DNA of 34,194 nucleotides from Sporosarcina limicola. Lineage in GTDB: Bacteria; Bacillota; Bacilli; Bacillales_A; Planococcaceae. The stretch is taken from the NCBI RefSeq assembly GCF_014873855.1, contig NZ_JADBEL010000035.1:1-34194 (forward strand). The letters run 5' to 3'. The notes beneath the pieces are model-generated. The model worked only from the letters and a program-made list of their open reading frames with translations. It did no database searches and was not told the origin of the DNA. Below, in pieces: positions 23,895 to 32,704 of the stretch (position 1 is its first letter; every line of letters starts with the position of its first letter). The position numbers were made by a program, and so were the translations under genes.

Positions 23895-24471
23895 AAATGC
23901 TCCTTCTGTAGAATAGATACTGACAACCAAATCAGTTCCCTACACTACAAATGAAGGAGCATTTCATATGGAAAGTGTAGATCAAAACATCGTCTTTCGT
24001 CAATATTTATCTCTGTTGTCCCGGAGCGTATTGGAGTGCCCATTAGTCAATTATGACTATGATAAGTTATCTGAATATGCATTAGTCAAATCCATGATTC
24101 TTGCGAATATATTTCGGTGGAGAAGTTGGGAGGAAATCGAACAAGAAATCCGCGCTAAACCGGCTATCTTGATCGAATTGGAGCTGGATTCTATTAGTGG
24201 ATCTCAGCTGAGTCGGCGACTTGCGAAGTTAGACACATCGGCATTGGCGGATTTGTTAGGATTAGTCACGCAACGATACTGGTTGGTACGTGGTAAAACC
24301 GCGGGCATTAGCGCTAACATTGGGATCCTAAAATTAATTGATTCCACACATATCAAGTTGCCGCAAAATGCAGCTACTTGGACCGCCGTAAGTAAGAATT
24401 CTAGCGGGGTAAAGCTACATCTACGATTAGCTAAACTCTGCCTATTATCTAGTAGTCCCAAGAGTGAATAG
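23895..24471 (+). pseudogene. IS4-family transposase fragment with left-end hairpin
   Basis: The transposase frame starts at 23968 (ATG) and keeps about 150 residues: FRQYLSLLSRSVLECPLVNY, SMILANIFRWRSWEEIEQEI, SGSQLSRRLAKLD, then LKLIDSTHIKLPQNAATW (first catalytic Asp in IDST) and GVKLHLRL. The remaining DDE domain is lost after about 24430. Upstream, AAATGCTCCTTC (23895-23906) pairs perfectly with GAAGGAGCATTT (23953-23964), and the right arm contains the ribosome binding site, so read-through transcripts would be poorly translated. The ORF tail to 24471 is not transposase. Confidence 0.8.
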
Positions 24472-24833
24472 TATAAAAGAGGAAATGTCCATTAGTTATT
24501 TAATACTTGAAGAGGAAATTATGCCAAAGAATAGTACTCCATTTTTTTATAATGAACGAATGTGAAAAAATTACTGACTCAAAGGTGCTATTGGTGCTAT
24601 AAACACCGGATTTGTTTTTGACCATGGTCACATTGTAAACCATCTAGCCAGACAACTACATGTCTTGATGAATATGGTATGTCAATAATATTTATATTCT
24701 TATTAACCTGATTTGCTAAAATTAGAAGTGAGTATAAGAGGGTAGATCGAATGATTGGCAAAACGTTAGAATCTTTCTACAGCATGATGTAAAAAGACTC
24801 TTTAAATTAATAACTTATATTGGTACTATCTGG
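24472..24833. other. Gap with unassigned coding traces
   Basis: A plus-strand stretch near 24588-24690 reads AIGAINTGFVFDHGHIVNHL and ends at TAA without any start. It looks like a gene piece, family unknown. Nothing else is recognisable. Confidence 0.3.
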
Positions 24834-25364
24834 TCAAATTATTTTTTTACGTTTACCGAATTCTAAAAGGGCAGTATACGGATCGTTTTCTAAACCTAAA
24901 AGTTTGCAAAAAGCAGGCTCAGTTTTAAACCCTTGTTCTTTTAGATTAATTACTTCGTCTTTGAGACAAGGATAATGCTGTAGTAGTGAATTTTCAATTA
25001 CCATGTGAAGATAAGCATGTTGTTCTTTTACTGGTTGAGGCTGACCGAATAATTCAAATTTGAAATCCTCAAACATAAAATTTGCTATAATAACTGGTAC
25101 ATTTCGGATTATAAGTTTTTTTATTATGAAATCTTGTTGATTTCCATATAAATTAGTCACCTTTTTCTCAAATAAGGGAAAATTTACAACATTCATAATG
25201 ATATCTAAGTCGGAACCTACTATATCAACCCCTATAGGTAAGGTACCACAAAGAATGGGACTATATTCAGATAAGTTATACATGATTCCCAAATTTTCAA
25301 TGGCAGAATAAGCACGTTTTTGATTATTGTTTCCGAATCGTAAATAATCAATGGTATCAAACAT
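24834..25364 (-). CDS. DUF4269 nucleotidyltransferase-like protein
   Basis: Cytoplasmic protein of 176 residues. The motif CGTLPIGVDIVGSDLDIIMN contains the GT-GxDxxxSDLDI pattern of the nucleotidyltransferase superfamily, with two likely metal-binding Asp residues. The C-terminus INLKEQGFKTEPAFCKLLGL is conserved in DUF4269. The activity and substrate of the family are not established to my knowledge. GGGAGGAG before the ATG at 25364 makes this the better start than the upstream frame. A dispersed repeat copy lies 65 bases upstream. Confidence 0.8.
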   Translation of the reverse strand: MFDTIDYLRFGNNNQKRAYSAIENLGIMYNLSEYSPILCGTLPIGVDIVGSDLDIIMNVVNFPLFEKKVTNLYGNQQDFIIKKLIIRNVPVIIANFMFEDFKFELFGQPQPVKEQHAYLHMVIENSLLQHYPCLKDEVINLKEQGFKTEPAFCKLLGLENDPYTALLEFGKRKKII

Positions 25365-25428
25365 AAAGCTCCTCCCTCTCTTTAAGAACATTGATGTATT
25401 ATGCGTTTACAACACTTCTAAGAAAAGG

Positions 25429-25510
25429 GGTGCCTGTCACCCAAACTAACATGTTAGCTTGAACAAACATGGAAGTTCAAACTTTCATGATTACATAAGT
25501 GGCAGGCACC
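25429..25510. repeat. Dispersed GGTGCCTGTCAC repeat, full copy B
   Basis: 82 bp, left end GGTGCCTGTCACCC, right end GTGGCAGGCACC, inner arms TTGAAC and GTTCAA around ten bases. It lies between the DUF4269 gene and a GNAT gene and has no coding content. Confidence 0.85.
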
Positions 25511-25544
25511 ATATAAATCTGTTACTTTTGAAAAAATGAAAACG

Positions 25545-26096
25545 TTAAATAAGATTAAGATCTTCTTTTAGGCATGAGTACATATATAAATCATCGAATT
25601 TACCACAAGTAAATTCATAATGTCTCAGCAATCCCTCTCTTCTAAACCCTTGTTTTTCTACTAGTTTTTGGGATGGGAGATTAGCTGGTTCAATTAAAGC
25701 CTCAATTCTTTCTAACTGAAAGTGATGATAACCATACTTAACAACGGCTTCCAATGCTTCACTAGCTAGCCCTTTTCCCCAGTAATCTTTGCTTAATTCA
25801 TATCCAACTTCAGCTCGATAATGTTTAGTAAGCATATTAAGAAAACCACAACTTCCTATAACCTTACCAGAATCTTTTAGTGTAATTCCCCATCTAATTC
25901 CTGTACCTTCTTCATAGATGGATTTATACCACTTAATTTCATCCCATACGTCTTTTACTGTTTGGCAAGGTACTAACCCCATAGGTTTCACAACATCCGT
26001 ATCAGACAGATAGTTAAACATATCATTAGCATCCTCTGTTGTTACTTCTCTTAAAATTATTCTTTTTGTTTCAATTACAGGAAATTCCTTTTCCAT
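25545..26096 (-). CDS. RimJ/RimL-type GNAT acetyltransferase
   Basis: Acetyltransferase of 183 residues. The opening IETKRIILREVTTEDANDMF is typical of the RimJ/L (Acetyltransf_3) group; AEVGYELSKDYWGKGLASEA is the acetyl-CoA motif (WGKGLA), and LIEPANLPSQKLVEKQGFRR the C-terminal signature. Such enzymes acetylate ribosomal or other protein N-termini or small molecules. AAGGAGGG precedes the ATG at 26096. It follows the FtsX-type permease gene by 41 bases on the same strand, so it may be the last gene of the merR-ABC transcription unit. Confidence 0.85.
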   Translation of the reverse strand: MEKEFPVIETKRIILREVTTEDANDMFNYLSDTDVVKPMGLVPCQTVKDVWDEIKWYKSIYEEGTGIRWGITLKDSGKVIGSCGFLNMLTKHYRAEVGYELSKDYWGKGLASEALEAVVKYGYHHFQLERIEALIEPANLPSQKLVEKQGFRREGLLRHYEFTCGKFDDLYMYSCLKEDLNLI

Positions 26097-26137
26097 TGAA
26101 TTTCCCTCCTTTCAAGTTTTAAGAAGCAATTTAAATC

Positions 26138-28486
26138 CTATTCAACACTCTTCAACGATTCAATCATATCGATTCGATTTACTTTTCTTCTAAGTAATAA
26201 ATTCGATATAATCGTCAATACAAATGTAAGGACGATTGCCAACCCTATCGTAACGAATCCCAACCTATCCGGAATCTGTTGATTGGTGCTGGATAATGCT
26301 TGGACAACTAGTCTGTACATATAACCACTTATTGGTAGCGCAACAATTACTGCAAATGTCGTTAGGATGATATTTTCTACAAAAATAATTCTGTTTATCT
26401 TATTCTTCTGATAGCCTAACACCTTTAATGTCGCAAGCTCACGTGTACGCTCATATATATTAATTGAGGATATGGTAAACATGGCACCAAAAGATAATAT
26501 AACTGCACAAACAATAAACATGATGAAGACGGGATTATTTTGTTCAATCATATTGTCCACTGCTTTATTTAAGTCACCCCTGTCAGAAATCGCATCCACA
26601 AGCGGATCCTCTTCAAAATCGTTTTGCACACGGCTTCTATCTGCCTCACTGTTTAAATGAACCAATAGGGAAGTCGGTTTGTAATCAACACCAAGACTAT
26701 TTATATACGCTGGTGTACTGTAAAAGGATGGATTGGTATATTGTGTCGATATTTCTGCTACCTTCATGTCAATTGTTTGTCCTTTCAGTTCAGGTGCAAT
26801 TAACTTCATTTTAATGGTATCTCCTACTGATATACCGTATTCATCTGCATAGGACTGTGGAACGAACACTCCCTTATCATCTAAAGCTATTGGGTTATTC
26901 TGTTCATCAAAAAATTCAATAAGCTTATTTTCCTTTTCCGTAACAATTAAGGATGCATTATTCTCGTCAGGGAAGTCGACAAACTCAATGGGAATAGTAG
27001 ATTGTGAATAATACGTTTCAACCCCAGCTGGGACATTGATATTGTCCCCGGCTAACGCTTCTTTATAGTCCACTTTTAAATCGTATTTATAAACGTTATT
27101 AATCTGAGAAGCAATGGTTTGCATCGAGGTTTCAAAGCCAAAAGCTGTGATTAAAAGGATCACACAAACAATCACCCCAACTGAACTTGCCAATGCCTTT
27201 TTCGGGTTTAGAAAAATATTTCTTAAGATCAGCTTATCGCCGTATGTTAATTTTTTCCATAAACCAGGAATTCTTTCTACGAGTGTTTTCTTCATTTTCT
27301 TTGGAGGTTTTGGACGTAATGCCTGTGCTGCTCGTTCCTTTAATATACTTCTTCCACTAAAAAAGCATGCAATTACCCCGAAAACGATCGAAACTATAAC
27401 CGGTGGAAAGATGGTATAAAATGAAATGGACAAGCTAAAGTTTGGCAAGGAATAGGTTTGTTCGATAACCGAATTGAGTAGGTTAACAAGTGTGACAGCT
27501 GTAATGCCCCATCCTATAACCGACCCAATAATACCTACCAAAACAGGATACCCCATATAATGTAGTAAAATTTTACTGTCTTTTACACCCAATGCCTTCA
27601 TAATACCAATTTGATTTCTTTGGGAGTCGATCACTCTTGACATGGTAAGAAAAATAATCACAGCCGCAACCATAAACAGGATTAGAGGAGAAACAGTACT
27701 CATCAATCTATTATTATTTATGGTTACATTTAGGGCAGAATAACTGACCGATCTATCTTTATTTACTTGGTACAGATAAGCGAGCTCCTGTGAGTAATCT
27801 TCAATGGCCTCACTAATTACACCGCTATCATGTCCTTCTTCTGCGTCTACAAGCAATTCATTGTAATAAAAGCCACCAGCAATTTCCGCTATTCTATCCT
27901 CATGAATATAAGCTATACCATAGGTTTGATGGTCAGGTAAGACAAGCGATGGGTCCTCGATGTTAAATGCATGTTCCACGTTCTCACCGAAACCACTAAT
28001 AACAAAATCAAAACTGCCTTCATTTGTATCTACGCTAATGTGATCGCCAACCGTATATTGATGCACTTCCCCGTAGCGGGTATCTAACAGAATTTCTTCC
28101 TTATTTGATGGTATACTACCATCTGTAACAGCAATGGTGTTGATTTCGTTATTTTGTGGAATGGTATGTATTTTTAAGGACGCTTTATAGTCATCAAACG
28201 CCTGATTCGCATCAAATGTATATCTTGCTTCTACTTTATTAATCCCTTCAATATCTTCGATGTTAGATAATTCACTGTCTGTAATCTCGCTGTAATGGAC
28301 ATTGAAATCCGCTAAATTATGTTCTTCGAAATAATCTTCCGTATAAGCACTAAGGTCACTGCTTATCGTAATCAGTCCAGCATAAAAGAAGGCAGCTACT
28401 GCGATAACGAGGATAATGGCTAAAAACTGCCCCTTTGATTCCCGAATATCCCTCAACAATTTTAAATACAATTTCTTCATTACCAT
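26138..28486 (-). CDS. FtsX/MacB-type ABC transporter permease
   Basis: Large membrane subunit of 782 residues with two FtsX domains. One N-terminal membrane helix (FLAIILVIAVAAFFYAGLI) is followed by a long extracellular domain, then three helices (about 255-380, with SQRNQIGIMKALGVKDSKIL), another helix (VGVIVCVILLITAFGF, about 435-455), a second extracellular domain, and the C-terminal FtsX core (FIMFIVCAVILSFGAMFTIS, YERTRELATLKVLGYQKNKI). Proteins of this type move lipids, peptides or antibiotics outward or act in mechanotransmission. The ATG at 28486 overlaps the end of the ATPase gene, so translation is coupled. With the MerR regulator upstream, a drug- or peptide-response role is likely. 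Confidence 0.85.
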   Translation of the reverse strand: MVMKKLYLKLLRDIRESKGQFLAIILVIAVAAFFYAGLITISSDLSAYTEDYFEEHNLADFNVHYSEITDSELSNIEDIEGINKVEARYTFDANQAFDDYKASLKIHTIPQNNEINTIAVTDGSIPSNKEEILLDTRYGEVHQYTVGDHISVDTNEGSFDFVISGFGENVEHAFNIEDPSLVLPDHQTYGIAYIHEDRIAEIAGGFYYNELLVDAEEGHDSGVISEAIEDYSQELAYLYQVNKDRSVSYSALNVTINNNRLMSTVSPLILFMVAAVIIFLTMSRVIDSQRNQIGIMKALGVKDSKILLHYMGYPVLVGIIGSVIGWGITAVTLVNLLNSVIEQTYSLPNFSLSISFYTIFPPVIVSIVFGVIACFFSGRSILKERAAQALRPKPPKKMKKTLVERIPGLWKKLTYGDKLILRNIFLNPKKALASSVGVIVCVILLITAFGFETSMQTIASQINNVYKYDLKVDYKEALAGDNINVPAGVETYYSQSTIPIEFVDFPDENNASLIVTEKENKLIEFFDEQNNPIALDDKGVFVPQSYADEYGISVGDTIKMKLIAPELKGQTIDMKVAEISTQYTNPSFYSTPAYINSLGVDYKPTSLLVHLNSEADRSRVQNDFEEDPLVDAISDRGDLNKAVDNMIEQNNPVFIMFIVCAVILSFGAMFTISSINIYERTRELATLKVLGYQKNKINRIIFVENIILTTFAVIVALPISGYMYRLVVQALSSTNQQIPDRLGFVTIGLAIVLTFVLTIISNLLLRRKVNRIDMIESLKSVE

Positions 28487-29190
28487 TCAATCCCCTCTAT
28501 GCTTTGTGTTTCAGCATTGGTAATGACTTCATCTATTTTTCCACTTTTCACTTTAATAACCCGATCAGCAATTGGGGCGATGGCGGTGTTATGGGTAATT
28601 AAGACAATACATTTCTGCGTTTCTTTGTTCAAATCTTGTAGAAGTTTCAGTACAGATTTTCCAGTTTTATAGTCCAATGCACCGGTCGGCTCATCACAAA
28701 GTAAGAGTAAGGGATTCTTAGCAACAGCACGAGCGATCGCAACTCTTTGTTGTTCTCCTCCAGAAAGCTGTGAAGGGAAGTTATTCTTACGTTCACCAAG
28801 TCCAACCTTTTCCAATACTTCTTTTGCATCTAGATGATCCTTACACACTTCAGAAGCAAATTCTACATTTTCCAGTGCAGTTAGATTAGGAATTAAATTA
28901 TAAAATTGAAATACAAAGCCTACTTCTTCCGCTCGAAATGTCGTTAATTTTTTGTCATCATATTGGGTAATGTTATTTCCATTTACAAATACTTCTCCTG
29001 ATGAGGCAAGGTCCATCCCTCCAAGGATATTTAAAATGGTACTTTTTCCAGCACCACTTGCCCCTAGAATAACGACGAATTCTCCCTCGTAGATGGAAAA
29101 ATCCACACCATCTAACGCTTTAATGGATACGTCACCTAGATTGTATTCCTTCGTCACATTCTTGAACTCTATTAATTTTTTTGTCATCAT
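28480..29190 (-). CDS. MacB/LolD-type ABC transporter ATP-binding protein
   Basis: ATPase of 236 residues that would power the FtsX-type permease. Walker [11 protein letters not shown] (42-51), Q-loop [16 protein letters not shown], signature [14 protein letters not shown], Walker [14 protein letters not shown] and H-loop ITHN are all intact. The phrase [18 protein letters not shown] is characteristic of the MacB/LolD group. AAGGAGTGGG precedes tandem ATG codons at 29190. It is the second coding gene of a minus-strand unit merR - structured element - ABC ATPase - permease. Confidence 0.9.
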   Translation of the reverse strand: MMTKKLIEFKNVTKEYNLGDVSIKALDGVDFSIYEGEFVVILGASGAGKSTILNILGGMDLASSGEVFVNGNNITQYDDKKLTTFRAEEVGFVFQFYNLIPNLTALENVEFASEVCKDHLDAKEVLEKVGLGERKNNFPSQLSGGEQQRVAIARAVAKNPLLLLCDEPTGALDYKTGKSVLKLLQDLNKETQKCIVLITHNTAIAPIADRVIKVKSGKIDEVITNAETQSIEGIEW

Positions 29191-29234
29191 AACCCACTCC
29201 TTAAAATGAAGTTGCTAGTAAAAGATACGTATAA

Positions 29235-29527
29235 CTCCATTCTAAACCTGTGGGTTACCCCTAGCTCAAGGCCTTATTTATCTGAATTCAGCAGAAAACT
29301 CCCACCTCTATAGGTGGCGAGATGAATGCGTTTTTGTTTCCTGTTCAGCGGGTGTTCAAACTCCCGCTGAACTCAGATAAAGCCTCCGGCGGATGTCACG
29401 GATTTTTAGGGGAGCTTAGGAAGGCAACCTAAGTTCGCCGCATCGTGCGGCAACGTTTGCATGACCGACATCCTGTCGGCCTCAAGCTCGAAAAAAATCC
29501 GGACGCAATCACGCCGTGGCGTGATTG
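29235..29527 (-). ncRNA. Highly structured non-coding element, possible IS200/IS605-associated RNA or end
   Basis: About 290 bases between merR and the ABC genes form nested helices. CAATCACGCC/GGCGTGATTG (29506-29527) starts one base past the merR stop. An outer stem CGGATTTTT (29399-29407) with AAAAATCCG (29493-29501) and GAGC/GCTC encloses three hairpins: TTAGG/CCTAA (29416-29432), GCCGCA/TGCGGC (29437-29451) and CCGAC/GTCGG (29465-29479). Further along are GTTCAGCGGG/CCCGCTGAAC (29343-29372) and CCACC/GGTGG (29302-29317). The phrase around GCTGAATTCAGATAA resembles right ends of TnpB/IscB-bearing elements in Bacillus. No nuclease or transposase gene is attached. Alternatives: orphan omega/HEARO-like RNA, a MITE, or a cis-regulator of the transporter. 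Confidence 0.5.
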
Positions 29528-29528
29528 A

Positions 29529-30323
29529 TTATTTTATTGGCGCATACATTTCTAAAAACACACGTTCCAGGGTCTCTTCATATGTAGTCAACAGTATGTT
29601 AATATAAGCCTTACCTATTAATTCATATCCATTTTCCTTTGCTATTTTTAAAAGACTGTCCCCTACTTCATGATCAATATCTTTCTCACCATTAACAAAT
29701 CTACCATCTTCTATTACCGTATAAATACACTTGGGATGTGCTAGGACTTCCCCTTCAATATCTTTGTCGGTATCTTCTATATTTCTTACAACGATAAATC
29801 TATTCGCTTTCATACCCTCTTCATCAAAATCGATAACACGGCTAGCGCTCATTAATGTAACAGCTTTCTTTAAACTATCCGTATTATTTCTTATCGTTTC
29901 ATACTCCTCGTAAGCAGCATATCCCGTTATTTCACCTTTTACCTCTAACGGCTTCATCTCTGTAACCGTAAATTTACCTAAGTATTCTTTAACCTTATAA
30001 TAATCCTCTTTTACAGATTTTACTTTCTCTAAAAGATGTTTTTTATATGCAATTTCCTCGAGTATTTTCGCTTCTTGCTGCGTTAATACATGTTCTAAAT
30101 CCGCTACACTTTTACTCTGCCTTATCTCCTGAATCTTCTTAATCTCAAAATCTAGTTCTCTATAGAAATTCGTAGTAATTACATCATGAATATCATATGC
30201 ATTATATTTTCTATAACCATTTTCAGCATCATGCTTAGGTTTGACCAATTCCTTTTCCTCATAATATTTTAATGTATCTCTTGATACGCCTAAAAAACTT
30301 GCTACTTGCCCGATGGTGTACAT
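29529..30323 (-). CDS. MerR-family regulator with GyrI-like effector domain
   Basis: Transcription activator of 264 residues. N-terminal HTH: MYTIGQVASFLGVSRDTLKY, YEEKELVKPKHDAENGYRKY, DIHDVITTNFYRELDF. A long coiled-coil helix (about 75-118) links to a C-terminal domain (about 135-264) that ends LLTTYEETLERVFLEMYAPI, the typical last strand of GyrI-like/BmrR-type drug-binding domains. AAGGGGG before the ATG at 30323 decides the start. It precedes an ABC ATPase and FtsX permease on the same strand, so it probably activates them on binding a hydrophobic compound. Confidence 0.85.
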   Translation of the reverse strand: MYTIGQVASFLGVSRDTLKYYEEKELVKPKHDAENGYRKYNAYDIHDVITTNFYRELDFEIKKIQEIRQSKSVADLEHVLTQQEAKILEEIAYKKHLLEKVKSVKEDYYKVKEYLGKFTVTEMKPLEVKGEITGYAAYEEYETIRNNTDSLKKAVTLMSASRVIDFDEEGMKANRFIVVRNIEDTDKDIEGEVLAHPKCIYTVIEDGRFVNGEKDIDHEVGDSLLKIAKENGYELIGKAYINILLTTYEETLERVFLEMYAPIK

Positions 30324-30918
30324 AGTCTTCCCCCTTGTAAGTTCCATAGAATTATTACTTCGTTCAAATCATAATATCAGGTTTTTTATTCATCTAAGTG
30401 AAGGGTCAGTCCCTCACGATACTAGTGAGGGGTTTTGCTTAAGCATACCGTTCCGGAAAGACACTTCGCTTTTCTCGGGTGGCTGAGGCTGTGCCCGTGG
30501 AAAGCGAAGTATTCTGCCGAAGCGAATCCAACCACATAACAATCTTAAGAGTAAGTGAGAGCTTTGCAAACTGATTTTCACTAGTCCACAGTTTATATAT
30601 TTTGTAAAACAACAATGTATTAGAAAACAACCTTTCTTTTAGTATACCGGTAATTGATCAAAGGTAAGTAACCATATTTTTTGGAAACAATAATGTTATA
30701 CTTGTTATAGAAATTTGATTGATTTTCAATAAGATTAATTTTCCGTAAGCGGACCATTAAGTCGAAATTACAATTGGTTTCCTTTTATATCATTCTCTAA
30801 TGAAATATTTTGGAATTGAATTAAAAAAATTGCTTCTAACTTATTTTAATATTTTTATTGCTTTGTGGTTATTAATTCGTTTTACTATCGTTGTATTTGA
30901 CTACTCTTTCTTCAACTG
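30324..30918. other. Gap with dispersed palindromes and a small unassigned frame
   Basis: Contains CCCTCAC/GTGAGGG (30411-30431) and a larger hairpin with arms ACTTCGCTTT (30463-30472) and AAAGCGAAGT (30501-30510) plus inner CGGG/CCCG pairing. The latter looks like the GCGAAG...CTTCGC repeats scattered in many Bacillus genomes. A 39-codon frame, 30800-30919 plus, is hydrophobic (IFIALWLLIRFTIVVF) but has no ribosome binding site. Confidence 0.4.
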
Positions 30919-30939
30919 ATTGTATGAGTGACAGGCATC
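30919..30939 (+). repeat. Dispersed repeat, right half-copy
   Basis: ATTGTATGAGTGACAGGCAT matches the right end of copy A at 17515-17533 almost base for base. The left half is absent. Confidence 0.65.
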
Positions 30940-30993
30940 ACATATCTACCAAACACTTGAGAGAGAACACTAGAAAACATATTGGAGGCAGTT

Positions 30994-31725
30994 ATGAAAC
31001 GAATCATCATTTTATTAGTAGTGTGTATTGTGTTAACAGGGTGTCATGCAGTTGATGAAAATGATTATTCGACAACTATTTACTATGTCCCGCATCCAGA
31101 CGATGAGACCCTTAGTATGGGGCCAAGTATTTTACATAATGTAGAGTTAAATAAAGAGGTCGTTGTTGTGCTCCTTTCGAAAGGGCGAGCAAGTAAAGCA
31201 ATTGGATCTGTAAATAAAAAGCTGGAAAAAGAGGATTTACCGCCGATTACACTTGAAGAATTTGGGGAAGCAAGAGTTGCGGAGTTTACTAAAGCTGTGG
31301 CGGCTTTAGGTGTGAAAAAAGAGAATGTTTATATTTATGATATTGAGGATGGGGACTTTTCTACCGGAGAGGTTGCACCTATTATTCAGGATTTCGAAAA
31401 AAAGTATCCAGAAGCTTTGCATAACGTCATGTCTTATAATGATCCACATGATGATCATTCGTCTACGGGGAAAGCGTTGCGTGAGTTGATGGACGCAAGG
31501 GAGGTACAATACGGTCTTTACCATATCCCTGTTCAAAGGCATAAAAAGATGTTGTATAAGGGCAGTTATGCAGTTCCGTCAAGTCTAATAGATGACTATA
31601 AAGTCGCGCTAGAGGCGTATGGTAAGTGGGAACCGGAAGAAGGTTCTTATAGCATTGGCCAGTCATCTGTACGTAAGTATTTTGACCGTGCAATAGATGT
31701 GATGGAGAGTCGATGGCATCAGTAA
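30994..31725 (+). CDS. PIG-L (LmbE-like) deacetylase, lipoprotein
   Basis: Predicted membrane-anchored zinc deacetylase of 243 residues acting outside the cell. The signal peptide ends in the lipobox VLTGC (Cys about 18). Catalytic motifs are YVPHPDDETLSMG (PHPDD, zinc and catalytic Asp) and SYNDPHDDHSSTGKAL (HDDH, zinc His). The family removes acetyl groups from N-acetylglucosaminyl substrates; bacillithiol and mycothiol enzymes are cytoplasmic, so a lipoprotein form suggests a cell-wall or other external sugar substrate. TTGGAGG fixes the ATG at 30994. Transcribed alone; a repeat half-copy lies 55 bases upstream. Confidence 0.85.
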   Translation: MKRIIILLVVCIVLTGCHAVDENDYSTTIYYVPHPDDETLSMGPSILHNVELNKEVVVVLLSKGRASKAIGSVNKKLEKEDLPPITLEEFGEARVAEFTKAVAALGVKKENVYIYDIEDGDFSTGEVAPIIQDFEKKYPEALHNVMSYNDPHDDHSSTGKALRELMDAREVQYGLYHIPVQRHKKMLYKGSYAVPSSLIDDYKVALEAYGKWEPEEGSYSIGQSSVRKYFDRAIDVMESRWHQ

Positions 31726-31892
31726 AACATGAATGCTTCTTTAACTTTTATATATGCGTTAAAGCGGTGTGATGAAATAAATCATTCAAACAATTATTTT
31801 TCAGGTACCTTTGCAAAATACTATTCAAACAATGTACCACGATTGCATAAGATTAATTTTAGGTGCCTATTATGTTAAATGGATAGACGGAT

Positions 31893-31990
31893 AGATAGAA
31901 GTACACGACAAGGCGCCTAGCAAGCACAATTTTATATAGTATTGTAGAAGCAGCCAATGAAAATGGATTGAATCTTTTTATTTATCTTAC
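31893..31990 (+). pseudogene. IS66-family transposase C-terminal fragment
   Basis: With small indels allowed, the sequence reads RQGA(RA)S, then ILYSIVEAANENGLNLFIYL and TYLF, which matches the IS66 C-terminal region (GAxASAxxYSIVETAKENGLNP). Nothing else of the element is present. Confidence 0.6.
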
Positions 31991-32031
31991 TTATCTTTTA
32001 GAATCCTTCTAAATATATACATAATTTTATG

Positions 32032-32112
32032 CTGTCAGTCACTCGTCCAATCGTGAAAGTTCAAACAAAAATGTTTATTTGAGTTAACGTTTTTGTTTGA
32101 GTGACTGTCACC
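32032..32112. repeat. Related dispersed repeat, variant copy
   Basis: Ends TGTCAGTCACTC and GAGTGACTGTCACC with an inner pair AAACAAAAATG / CGTTTTTGTTT and the shared phrase GTGAAAGTTCAAAC. It is a diverged or rearranged member of the same family. Confidence 0.5.
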
Positions 32113-32129
32113 AAAATATGCAAATAATA

Positions 32130-32529
32130 AAATTAAACTCATCAAAAGAAGCAGATTTGGCTATCGAAATGATGCCCATCTATTCCTTCGATTACGGTTT
32201 GAAACAGGGCATTAATTTTGTCATCCCTGACTTTTGGTGATGAACCGAGAAAAATTGTCCTCGTTATAATCAATAAATACTCTTGCACGCTCAAAACCCT
32301 CTTTTTGTTCATTGTGAGCAGAAAGAGGGTTAAATACATGAACTGTAAGCATAGACAACATAACTACTGTCTATCATGTACGCTTGCAAGTCGCTAAAAA
32401 TTTCATTGGGTAGGAATATGTCTGATTCTTTTCCACTGATTTCTAATGCCTTGCTGATTTCTTCATATGTCATATTGAATTACCTCTTCTCATTTTGTTT
32501 CTCATCTAAAGTGCAGAGTGCCAATCCAG
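32130..32529 (-). other. Gap with unassigned coding traces
   Basis: Minus-strand pieces such as GFERARVFIDYNEDNFSRFI (about 32225-32300) and MTYEEISKALEISGKESDIF (about 32400-32475) look like protein but lie in different frames and do not join. They may be the rest of the broken merR gene or another gene. I cannot assign them. Confidence 0.3.
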
Positions 32530-32550
32530 GGTGCCTGTCACCCAAACTAA
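32530..32550 (+). repeat. Dispersed repeat, left half-copy inside merR
   Basis: GGTGCCTGTCACCCAAACTAA is identical to the left end of copies A and B. It interrupts the merR reading frame directly after RIYSEEN. Confidence 0.75.
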
Positions 32551-32680
32551 GGTTTTCTTCGGAATAAATTCGATAGCCCGCTTCCGTCAAATCCGCTGGT
32601 ATGAGTAAACCAATGTCGTCATAATGGTGCAGTGTGCGCACACTAACACCTGTCAATTCGGATACTTCTTTCACTTTCAT
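32551..32680 (-). pseudogene. MerR-family regulator, N-terminal fragment
   Basis: Only the DNA-binding wing remains: [40 protein letters not shown]. The RTLHHYDxIGLL form is typical of TipA/Mta regulators. The frame then runs into the repeat half-copy at 32550 and ends. The promoter upstream is intact and resembles that of the merR gene at 12837-13619, so this was probably a paralogue. Confidence 0.8.
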
Positions 32681-32704
32681 AGCTAATCCCTCTCTTCACT
32701 ACTG

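Noticed and set aside
29399..29501. tRNA gene, because of the cloverleaf shape
   Set aside because: The arms do not have tRNA lengths, there is no TTCRA T-loop, no anticodon loop of seven and no acceptor end.
30439..30630. Minus-strand 63-codon ORF
   Set aside because: It lies across the GCGAAG-type palindromic repeat and resembles no protein.
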